NCBI GenBank assembly: GCA_003344405.1
Contig: NOWV01000130.1
Coordinates: 150,066 to 214,065 of the forward strand
Source of the DNA: Trichoplax sp. H2
Taxonomy: Eukaryota; Placozoa; Uniplacotomia; Trichoplacea
DNA: 64,000 nucleotides
Direction: 5' to 3'
Below the pieces are notes generated by a model. The model had not been told where the DNA came from, did not search any database, and saw only the letters and a list, made by a program, of their open reading frames with translations. Below, in pieces: positions 54,301 to 64,000 of this stretch (positions within the stretch are counted from its first letter, which is position 1; every line of letters starts with the position of its first letter). The position numbers were made by a program, and so were the translations under genes.

Positions 54301-56565
54301 TAGTATTTACGTAAGATGTCGCAGTCACATTAATATGATGCAGTTATATCGATATTACTTTCTAAGTATAATTAAACAGAAAGCAATTTTTACGTACTAC
54401 TATTTTACCTTTTTTGTAGCAAAAGCTGGAAGACTTTCAGAAAGAAAATCGATTGGAAAGGATTCCAACATTACTAGAAGTATGCAATCGCATTAATAAA
54501 AGCATAATTCATATTTCGTTAAAATTTTGGCTTACATTTTTATAACTAGTCCCCCAATCTTTATAAATTCGAAGTCTTTCATGATATCTTTTTGCACTTT
54601 TTGCACCATCATATCAAAAATTTTAATAAAGAATATGCTGTGCTTCTGTCGTAGTTATTGGGCCTAAGCTACTTCTTTGGTAGTGTTATCATCGGACCGC
54701 AGGTACTATCCAAAATTCTTAATTTAATTACTTAATCTATGTACGTTCTAATACATACAATTCACGAATTTATGACGTCAATGCTGTAGCCGACACAATT
54801 TTAAATTACTTAGGCATATATATATATTAAGCATTTAAACATTGCGCAAATGTATAGATAAATATGAAGCGATATCTAAGTTTCGTATCAGGGGAATTAA
54901 TTAATCCAAAAGATGATCGATTCAGTGAAAAGTAAGTTTTGATTAATTTACAGTATTAACTATGCCTTTTACTGTTATCATTAGAATCTCATACATTGAT
55001 GTCATGATTCACATAACATTTTAGACCTTGATGTTTAATTTATAGGCTGAAATATGGTGTATATCGTATACTGGGTGGTAGCATTTATTTAATATTGTAT
55101 GGCATATTCTTTCCTAAATTTCATTACAAGCTCATCTTAACTCCAGGATTTCAGGTTCTATCTCAGTATTCAATGCATTGATTCTATTAGACAAGTCTAA
55201 ACTAATATCATTTATTACGATAGACTAAAACGCTTTCTTACTGGCTTTGGTTTCTATTTTGGGCAAGCAAGTTCAGCGTAATGAAGTACAATGGCATCTG
55301 GTTGCTTTCGGTATACACAACATTTTTCAATCCTATTTCAGATAGAGTTCATAACTTTGGTCCCAGTTAATACAAATTATATTTAACTTTTAGGAGGGAA
55401 GCTGCATCATGACCGGAATTAGCTATAATCCTTCTGCGGTTAAAGTCGGATACGATAAATGGAGCAGTCTTGCAAATTGTCACCCTTGGCCTTTTGAAAC
55501 TGAATGTACTCTACAAGTAATAAAGGATCTGCATTTTCTCCGTTATCGCTGTGCTTAAGCAATAACTTTTAACATAATCAATTTTAAATTAATTGCAGAG
55601 CTTGATTCATAATTTTAATATTACTACCAACGACTGGATGGTCAGGTAAAACAGAAAAAAACGTCGTCGATTTCTATACTAATCCTTTTACTGAATATTA
55701 CTGAGCTCCTAAAACATTATTTTACTTTTCTTAGATATGTGTATAAAAGACTAAAATTTCTTGGAAGTAAAATATTATGCCACTTCGGGTCTTTAGCTTT
55801 TATATCCCTTTGGCACGGCTTTTACGCCGGATATTATCTCAATTTTGCATGGGAATTTATCACTGTTCTTCTAGAGAAGCAGGTTATAATACAATATTTG
55901 TTGGAAAGAGAATATATAAACTTCATTACACTTGTTATTCGTGGTCCATAACTTAACTTATTAACCCTTTTAGGCTGGAAATGTATTTTCTACTATATAT
56001 GGGGCGCCGTTTTATCAGTCACATCCTCTTCTTAAACTAGCTTTATTTCCATTAGCGTATTTTATGCGCCATATGATATTAGCCTTTGGAATGATGGTAT
56101 TCACACTTCTACGATTGGACTGGTGTTTACAGGTAATTTAATAGTTACTAATCGGTACAAGTATGACGCATTTCTTGGACATAACTATGATTTTAGCGCA
56201 CATAATATTCACTATGCGAAACTAAGCTAATGATGTATACTTTTAAATCTTCAGGCGTATAAAGTCTTTGGTTATGCTAATTTTTACTGCGTCGTTTACT
56301 GGATCATATTCTACACTACTTTCCGTGTTTTCAAATCAAGGCTTTTTCCTTCATCAAGAAGAAAGTGAGTACTGTAGAAATCCTGATTCTTTCGTTATGT
56401 CGAATCAACCAGTGTAAAAATCGTGCAGTTATTAGGTATAACATATTCAATTACTATTCACAGTAAATCGCATTATTTTATCCTACTATTGTCAATCTAC
56501 TAATTGTTTTTTTTAACATGCTTTCTTACCTATACAGCATCAAAACTGGGAAAGCAGAAGAGTAA
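51380..56565 (+). CDS. LPCAT3: LPCAT3-like lysophospholipid acyltransferase (MBOAT family), copy 1, 17 exons, 473 aa
   Basis: ER membrane O-acyltransferase that transfers polyunsaturated acyl chains from acyl-CoA to lysophospholipids (Lands cycle). Exons: 51380-51461, 53181-53239, 53534-53582, 53755-53861, 54050-54143, 54221-54258, 54420-54479, 54655-54702, 54858-54931, 55046-55154, 55224-55310, 55394-55516, 55599-55645, 55735-55882, 55974-56132, 56255-56364, 56538-56565. The MBOAT catalytic histidine is His353 in SLWHGFYAGYY, preceded by YVYKRLKFLGSK, as in human YIFKRLKFLGNK. ESIHCLVNILLDYILLK, LEDFQKENRLERIPTLLE, GPQINMKRYLSFVSGELI and FNITTNDWMVR also align with human LPCAT3 (487 aa). The first intron is long (1.7 kb), the others short. 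It lies tail-to-tail with a paralogue that has the same exon lengths. Assignment to LPCAT3 is firm at subfamily level; acyl preference is unknown. Confidence 0.94.
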
Positions 56566-57566
56566 ATTAGTCCACAAATACCATTTCTATCATATCTAAA
56601 CGAACTTGTAGTTCGGTATTCATTGTCGAGATCGTTATCGATATGCGTGTATATATATAAATAGTACCAATCGGGGACGTTTTGGCAAGTACTTTTACTG
56701 TTCTCATTTACGCGTATAAAACCTAGAAATATCGAACTGCTTTCAACGAAAGTACATTTTATCCTTTTAGTCAATCTATAGTGTATTAACTATTAGAAAT
56801 GCAGATAATTTTACTAATATCCGCAAGATACCGTTAGTGAAACTACTTTTTTAGGTATTTGCAGACCTTCGTAGGTATACAATGGATAACGTAGTTACTA
56901 AAACCATTAAAGACTTGTTTAAAATCACATTCTATCTCCATGTCACCATTGCTACGTTCGAATATCATTTATCAGCTAATCTTGTTTAATTAAATGAAAA
57001 CGTATCTAGATATGCAACTTTATCTGTTGATAACTAGTCATCTTGCATTTATTCTTCTCTGGCATTTGGCATTTGTAAAGACTAAACTATTTCTGAAATA
57101 ACGCGATCGTTAATTAATTTTGTTGGAAGCATAATTAACTTCTGTAATCTTATGAAGTTACTGTTTGTTTCATGATCGAATTTAAGTAATAACATTTTAA
57201 GCGAATTATTAGAGCGCTGTTATACTATTTTCAAACATCAAATTATGTCACTCTTACCAATTAAAATTGTTGAAATGGTATTTATTTAACCAAAGAAACG
57301 CAAAATTTTAATCTATTCCATAATTAAAGTGTCGTATGTTGAAAATAACAAACGATCATCGTAGAAACTTGAATTTAGCTACGCGACTTAAAAAAAACCC
57401 TAAAAGGAGATTCGAGAATTGTATGAAATCTATTATAGGGGTCGAATACACTTCCTCTAATTCTGAGACCAGGCTAGCTTGTCCTATGGTAAATGTTAAG
57501 TAGTTGCAGTTAGAAAATTATCTAGGTCTGGTAATAGTAAATTAATGTATATACATAGTTAACTAG
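56566..57566. other. Interval between the tails of the two acyltransferase genes
   Basis: One kilobase that should contain both 3' untranslated regions. No gene, no GTACW array, no repeat seen. An 82-codon minus frame at 56526-56774 overlaps the last exon of copy 1 and has no support. Confidence 0.5.
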
Positions 57567-60500
57567 CTACAAACTATACAAAGAATAGACTAACTTGTCT
57601 TTTAATTCCTTGGCTTTTTGTCTTCGTAATTTATTCGCTGCTATGGCATTGAAAACAATATACCATATAGTCCAGATACCAAATATTATTAATGGAGCGT
57701 AGCCAATATTTTTAAAGGCCTAAGAAAAACGTTACAGTAGTCAAAGTTATAGAAATTCCGCTCTAACCCATGTTGTTATAAATGATTTACATAAGCTAAG
57801 ATCGTATTACAAATGATAAATACTGTACCTGAACGGTTTTTTCGTACGTTATTAGAGAAAAGGCAGCAAATCCAATTCCTAAGAAGTAAAAGCTTCGAAA
57901 GCAGTGAAAAGCGTTCACACAAAGACGGGTAAAGAATGGTAGTTCACTGGTTTTTTCGGTTTCCAGTAAAATTGCTAAAATTCGCACAGACTGATAAAAA
58001 AACAGAAAGTTCACATTTTCTAGTATTTGCTTATTTGTTTCATTAGTTTCTAATAGAACAATTTTTGGACATCTAAAAACTTCGGGTTCATAACAACTCA
58101 ACTAAAAACAAGTAACAAAATGAGTTCTATCTTAAAGAAACATCCAAAGCACCTCATTTTCCATAAATACATCAGCCAGTTCGATTGTAAAAGCAACGAA
58201 ATAGCCAATGTAAAGACCATGCCATATAGCTAAAAAGTATAAAAGGGCCAATTGGGATAACATTGTGTTACCGAGAAAACGCAGCCTCTTGTAAATATAG
58301 CTGATAAAATTGAAAATATTACGAAGATTAAAGAAAGCGTACAGTAAGATCACATCATCTACATATACTCGCAAGGAAGTAGTGTACTGTATTACCTAAC
58401 GCCCCATCTATTGGTATTGATGTTAAAGCTTTGAATCAAATGCTACAACAATAAACGAGATCCAAAGTTAAGATGCCTCACAATAACCGCAAAAATTAAA
58501 TTGATTACAGTAGTAAAATTAATGCAACTTACTTTGACAGTATAGGCAGTTTCCAAAATTCTTAAGCGAACGTTAGCCATAGCATTCCATTTAGAATAAA
58601 AATTCGTGCCTTTCTCGTTGTAAGAAATACCACTCATCATACAGCTGCTTTCCTATAAAGTATTTATAGGTAAGTTCTACTTAGAAGATTTTGTAACACG
58701 CAGTGCTGTGGAAACTGACATATAGTAAATCATCAATATTTCAGTCTTAAAATAACATCTGTCTGAATATGATACAATGAGCAGTTCACAAATACTTACA
58801 GCAAGCAACCAAGCGCTCACGTATCTCACAAATTGTGTTCGAACACAAATGTATGGATAAATTAAACGATACCATTCAGGTGAATTCTAAATATTGATTT
58901 TAAGAACATTTTTCTTTACCATTTAGGAACGTACAGTACATTATGACATACCAGAAAGATAGACAATAATGAGCATACCGCGAACTCTGTTGTAAGCATA
59001 TAATCTGGAGCACCATAACTAGATACAACTGAATATACACCCATGTAAACAAAACCAGTAACAATGCGAATCGTTGCGGGAAGGACACTAAGATTGAATT
59101 TGTAAAATAAGGATATAGATGTATTTGAAATATCCACTAAATTTTTAATAACATATTACTCGGCTCACCTAGAGAAAGGAGACTGTGGCGCATTACGAAG
59201 CAAACTTCCAGAAGTAAATTTTAGATATCTACTCATTGAAATCTGCAAATAGTCCATAATGGATCAATTAACTTATTATTAAGAATTTAATAGCCTTCTT
59301 AATAGGTAGCAATCTCATACCTGAGGACCAACCAAAAAACCTCCAAAAAAGTACGCATGACCTAGCATCTAATACAATATGAAGCTTTATCAAAATATTG
59401 ATAGTTACAATGTGGTATGCGTATTCAGTGCAATTAGGTTCATCATATAGGTAAATTAACTTGCACTTATATTCTGTACCTCTAAGAGTGACGGAGTTTC
59501 TTTAAGGCATCTCCACTTTTGTTCCTCATTTAACTTTGCCTGATAGGCGAATAAAGTAAAAATGAATAGAAAACTATGAATACTCAGAGCGGTAGCAACA
59601 GACAGCATAGAAAGGGATAAAGTAAAATAAGATCCAAACCTCGTCCTGTGCACCATCGTATCGATCGAATACAACAGCTATTGGATTAGCATGCATCAGC
59701 GTATAATCAATATTGCGTGTTAATAAAAACAGTGGAAAAGCAAATCTCGATCAATACCCTTATATGTAAGATAAAAGATATCTAGTTGTTACCTATCAAT
59801 TTTAAGGTTAGAACGCAATGAGCAGTTGTCCAATCGATATCGTAGTCGTCTGTGGCATAGTAATAGTATCCACCTAACAAATAACCCTAACAAAGTAATA
59901 AAATAATTATTAATATAAATAATGTAATTCGATCGATAGCAACACAATAATATCTCCTTGTATACAGTAATATAGAAACTGAAATTAAATACAATACTCG
60001 TATAGTTTTCAATTCGCATAATTTATTATGACTACTTTACCATATGTATAATGAATGCTAATGCAACTGATAGTGACGTTCCACCAAGAGCCGATAATAA
60101 TATATAATTGATGATAATATTCGCTAATGAATGAACGAAATCGTTACCTAAAAATTAAGAGAAAGACTATTCAGAACACTTTTTTAACTTCTTTTACTGC
60201 CTACAATTATAATTTGTACTGAAAGCTACAAAAATTTAACTTGTTGACAATTGTTACAAGTATATAATAACGTCGGATCAATAAAAATATAATTAATAGT
60301 AGTGACCAATTCACTGAATATTTTTATGATTAATTGAAAATCATATGATCTAAAGTACTCGTATAATTGCAACCATCTGAAACTGATTTTTCTTTAAAAT
60401 ATATTGCTGTCTCATAACTAAGGCAATTGCTAGAACTTGTAATTACTAAGCTTTAATAAATCATTAAATAATAATAAAATACCAAAACAGAAGCGTGCAA

Positions 60501-62429
60501 TGCCAATGCCAACAATCGTGAAGAATATGTGCTAGGAAAAGAAATAAATAGAAGGTAGCATGTTAAATTCATGATCAGTGATATTAACACTTTTAGTAAT
60601 TTTTGGCATGTTTTATTACACATATAATTATTCATCCATCTCTTTACCGACTAAGCCCTAATTAACTGCAATACAAATTTAAGATTCCATATTTTCTAGA
60701 AAGAATTGATCACGATACCTGAATTGAGGCACTAGTTCTGATAAAAATTAATCTATGAATGAGACCTAAAGGATAACCTGTTTAAGAATAAATGAATAAG
60801 AGTCGTATTATTATTGAGTAGATCAGTCAGTATTCTACACTGTCTTGTGGACCTTTAAAATCTTAGAGCTCTATGACTTTAAATTGTGTGCATCATCTGA
60901 ATGCTGCAATCTTTTTAGTTAATACACCGTAGATGATATAGCATTGATGGATCAAAGCCGATATCGATGCAGCATAGAAGTATCAAGTTTATGTAGCAAT
61001 GCACCGCTTATGTAATTTAATACATGGGTATAAGTAGAATTGCAGACCATTTTTTATAGCCGGTCCTGTAATTGCTGTTAAGGAATTAATTCATTCGCAT
61101 CGTACATATAGCGTACACGAGAGCATAGTCCTGTGTAATATCAATTTTTGATTAGAGTAGTGGTCAAAGCATCAATTTATCATCTTTACGTTTCAATCTG
61201 TCTTAAGTTTATTTTACTGTATAAATAGTGCATTGCCTACATAGCACAATGGATAGTGTAAACTGAAAACAGCGTAACGATACTGACACGCGAGATATTG
61301 TAAAAATACACGGTCAAAGAAATTAAAACAAACATTTAACTTTCAGTTGCTAACATGATCAACGATGTATCATAACTGTTGATCTCTACGGTCCTAGGAT
61401 TGAAAATTTGAAGAGAAAGACTTACAATAAATCTACTATGGTAAAAGTAGAAGCCGGCTTTAGCAAGCATCTAGGTAACAAGATTGTCAAGGATGAACCA
61501 TTTAGAATTGATGTTAAAATTTGAATGAAGTACATTCATGCAATACCAATAGTCGTGAAGAACAGCTGATTGGACTATTGCATGGAGAAAATAGGATATA
61601 GCTGCCCTGTGTAAAGTTTAAATTCTTTTAAATTGCTATTATCTATTTATTGCCTACTGCGATCATTCCTCTACATTGCTATGCAACTCCAAATACTGAC
61701 TGACATGCCAATACGCACTAGCTGTCTATGAAAAATGGTACGACATGCTTGCAAAGATTGCGCAAAAGACAGCCTATCCTTCTACTGTATTTATTTATCA
61801 TTCAGCATATTACAACTACCTTTAACAACTTGAAGAATGTACCTACAGGTCTAAAAAAATTGACTTGATAGCTACCTATTTGTATCTATTTCAGGGTCAA
61901 AATAGCAAGAATGTGGTCCTTTTTTTTCAGAGAATCTTGGAATACTTGTCATTGCAGTAGTTTGTATGGCCACCATGGCAATGGTGACCGTCCTTTTTCA
62001 ATTGGTTTATACTGTACTGTATGTTATATAGTATAGAATATTACCGGTACTACTGTATCAACTATCAATTGGCTCATTAGCTATGGTTGCGGCTGTTTAT
62101 GGCTGTAAAATGACTACATCATTTGCTTGAGGAGAAAATAAGGAAGGAAACATATCGATATTTTACGCGCTCATCCATCGGTAATATTGTGAGATTGAAT
62201 TTTAAAACGTGTCTACTCGATTTCAATCACGGAGAAAACGATAGTAGTCATGTGCTGTCATTGAAAGGGTAAAATAGGCGTCCCATGTTCTATTGGATAT
62301 CATTGAAAAAGTGGAAAATGGACTTAAAAATTCAATACCTGCGATTAAACAGACTAATAACTTGACACCCAGTAAAGGTAGTCCAGCAGCATCTCCGATC
62401 TGGTTCATGAAATCCTCCACCGTAGCCAT
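57567..62429 (-). CDS. LPCAT3: LPCAT3-like lysophospholipid acyltransferase (MBOAT family), copy 2, 16 exons, 481 aa
   Basis: Paralogue of the 51380-56565 gene with the same expected ER role. Exons: 62429-62339, 60777-60719, 60531-60483, 60147-60041, 59886-59793, 59677-59640, 59539-59480, 59368-59321, 59242-59169, 59087-58979, 58886-58800, 58652-58533, 58442-58396, 58300-58153, 57990-57829, 57719-57567. Catalytic His355 sits in AIWHGLYIGYF after SYIYKRLRFLGNT. LGGYYYYATDDYDIDWTTAH resembles human LAGYYYTATGNYDIKWTMPH more than copy 1 does, so copy 2 may be the slower-evolving member. An ATG 36 bases upstream (62465) would add MPYCSETTEIAN; the nearer ATG is preferred because the family motif starts there. 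Exon 15 uses the acceptor at 57991-57992, which matches copy 1 in length. The C-terminus is basic and Lys-rich. Intron 1 (about 1.56 kb) holds a possible relic of exon 3. Confidence 0.93.
61537..61573 (-). pseudogene. Possible decayed copy of exon 3 of the acyltransferase, inside intron 1
   Basis: The plus-strand string ATGCAATACCAATAGTCGTGAAGAACAG resembles GTGCAATGCCAATGCCAACAATCGTGAAGAATATG in exon 3 (60483-60531), with one 6-base gap and a few changes. The flanking AG is lost and stops interrupt it. Similarity also seems to extend weakly downstream. It is short, so chance similarity cannot be excluded. Confidence 0.35.
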
Positions 62430-62874
62430 GTTGGCAATTTCGGTCGTTTCACTGCAGTATGGCACGTCCCACTCAAGTTGACCCGTTAACGTCAGTCAGC
62501 ACTGAAGCTCAAAAGCACACTTAATTACTGGACACAGTACTTTAATACTTTGATAGCATAGGTGTAGACGAGCTTTGTATAGCTGTTTCGAGCAGTCTAC
62601 GTGACCACATTGTCTTTTACTATAAACAACCATCAGTCAGTCAGTGGATCGATCGATCGTACGATTCATTCCATATCGCGTCACCGTTTTAGGGTTGAAG
62701 GTAGGGCGTCGACATCTTATCAAGCACGCGGAGGCGGGCGAAATTACTAGATGAAAGACACGATTGTTCATTGGCCTGATCCAAGCGATTTTCTAGTTTC
62801 TTTTGTTTATCAGACCAATGAGCAAGCGTGCCTTTTCGTCTTTTAATTTCGCTCTGATTACAGCTAATGTATGC

Positions 62875-63020
62875 TGTACTTGCACAGTATGGACATTGGA
62901 CAGTACAGTACAGTACGTCCAGTCAGGATAGTCGTGCACAGTATAAAGTACTGTACATAGACAGTGCAATGTACAGTCGTATAGTACTGTACACTGTACA
63001 GTACGCACAGTACCTGATAC
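62875..63020. repeat. GTACW array 5' of acyltransferase copy 2
   Basis: GTACT/GTACA units, densest at 62901-62915 and 62984-63004, beginning about 450 bases upstream of the start codon at 62429. Confidence 0.8.
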
Positions 63021-63411
63021 CAGAGTTGAAAACAGCCACAGCTCAAATGGGAAAGTGCAAGAACGTTCATATAGTATCCATAGAGAGGCTAAATTTGCTT
63101 TGATAGTAGGATATTTCATACAAATTGATTGCAAATACACCGTATAACACCCATAGCGCATCTATCGACTGTGTATCAAATGATATGTATGATTTTATTG
63201 TATTTTTACTCTTCTAAAGAGGTTCAATTTACTTTGATAATGGAATATTTGATGCAAGTCGAAATACAAATATCAAATAATGATAGTAATTATATATGAT
63301 ACGTACAGTAATATTCGTATTAATTATAGAATAACATTATGTTATGTATGTGTATGTCTTCAATGAAATTCTCTCTTCCTTATTTATATCAATGATCTCT
63401 TTTTTAATATA

Positions 63412-63720
63412 TACAGTACAGTACAATAACTACACTAGTACCTTCTACTGTACAGTGTACAGTACAGAGTACAGTACACTGAGTGCAGTGCACCTCTGGT
63501 AGTGATTTTCCGCGACTTACAGTACAGTACTGTACTGTACAGGTAACACTACAGTACTGTACTGTACCGTAGTCTACAATACTGTACTGTACTGTACTGT
63601 ACAATACAGTATTGTACTGTAAACGTCTGAATCAATGTGTACAGTAATAAGTACGGTACTGCACAGTGTTCAGTACTGTACAACTGCAGTACTGTACTGT
63701 ACAGCTGACAGCACGCCAAG
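63412..63720. repeat. Dense GTACW array near window end
   Basis: Long runs of GTACT/GTACA at 63412-63425, 63449-63482, 63519-63543, 63550-63569, 63581-63620 and 63672-63704. One of the densest in the window. Confidence 0.85.
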
Positions 63721-64000
63721 TATCAGGCAAGTGTTCGACTACGTACAGTAACTAGTACTAGATCGGTAAATGCCTTTCGTGATGCGGTGGATCACAAGTG
63801 CGCCGGCGCATACACCTAATGTATCGTTGTCATGGAGCCTACTGTTTATGTTGCTAAGGAGCCAGACATTCAAGATACATGATCCAACTACCATACTCAA
63901 TCATTATTACTCTACTAAACAAGACTAAAAAAACCTAAAAAGGATATTCGATACTTTCTATTGCGATCATACGTGTAATTTATCCAGAGTAATTTATTGC

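Larger units (their letters stand above)
62430..64000. other. 5' flank of acyltransferase copy 2, repeat-bearing
   Basis: No gene recognised. It contains two GTACW arrays (62875-63020 and 63412-63720) and AT-rich sequence between them. The open frames at 62793-63161 and 63404-63604 are largely translations of the arrays. Confidence 0.5.

Noticed and set aside
57991-58104. Longer exon 15 of acyltransferase copy 2 starting after TTTTTAG at 58105
   Set aside because: It would add 38 residues (LSCYEPEVF...) absent from copy 1 and from LPCAT3. The acceptor at 57991-57992 follows a strong pyrimidine tract and gives the expected length.
62793-63161. 122-codon minus frame ending LLIGLINKRN
   Set aside because: Much of it is GTACW translation. 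The last 30 residues look somewhat protein-like but have no recognised relative and no splice support.

Overview
This is eukaryotic, animal-type DNA: AT-rich, with short introns, GT-AG splice signals and genes whose exon structure and protein sequence closely match bilaterian genes. Gene content (an intronless class A GPCR, a G-protein beta subunit, a myeloid leukemia factor, a Rieske-domain protein, LPCAT3-type acyltransferases) together with the compact introns best fits an early-branching animal, most likely a placozoan such as Trichoplax. The species is inferred, not proven. Three runs of exactly 20 N are assembly gaps. No virus, bacterial operon, CRISPR array or recognisable transposase was found.

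Layout. 337-5158 (-) SLC35F6-type transporter. 5.2-13.2 kb gene-free, starting with a dense array of GTACW pentamers. 13200-17826 (-) G-protein beta subunit. 18105-18490 (-) last two exons of an unrecognised gene. 18.35-23.56 kb repeat-rich sequence in which both sides of two gaps are near-copies of each other (probable allelic assembly duplications). 23500-25669 (+) myeloid leukemia factor. 27362-29455 (-) intronless GPCR. 32366-36836 (-) phenylalanyl-tRNA synthetase beta, head-to-head with 38141-38727 (+) mitochondrial ribosomal protein S24. 40284-41906 (-) Rieske protein RFESD. 43652-49543 (-) ABCF3. 51380-56565 (+) and 57567-62429 (-) two LPCAT3-like MBOAT acyltransferases arranged tail-to-tail, with nearly identical exon lengths. 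The window ends in another GTACW array.

I rebuilt the splice structure of all eight multi-exon genes by hand. Every model keeps frame throughout and gives a length close to its human relative (386, 341, 278, 600, 166, 153, 706, 473 and 481 aa, counting the two acyltransferases). The genes are mostly housekeeping (translation: FARSB, MRPS24, ABCF3; membrane lipids: two acyltransferases; signalling: beta subunit, GPCR) and form no pathway cluster.

The most unusual signals are: (1) self-complementary GTACT/GTACA pentamer arrays that sit mainly in 5' flanks, divergent promoters and first introns and are nearly absent between convergent genes; (2) gap-flanking duplications; (3) a FARSB intron that cannot be spliced with GT-AG but fits a minor-class ATATCC donor; (4) the inverted acyltransferase pair with preserved exon architecture; (5) a GPCR with repeated basophilic-kinase sites in its third intracellular loop.
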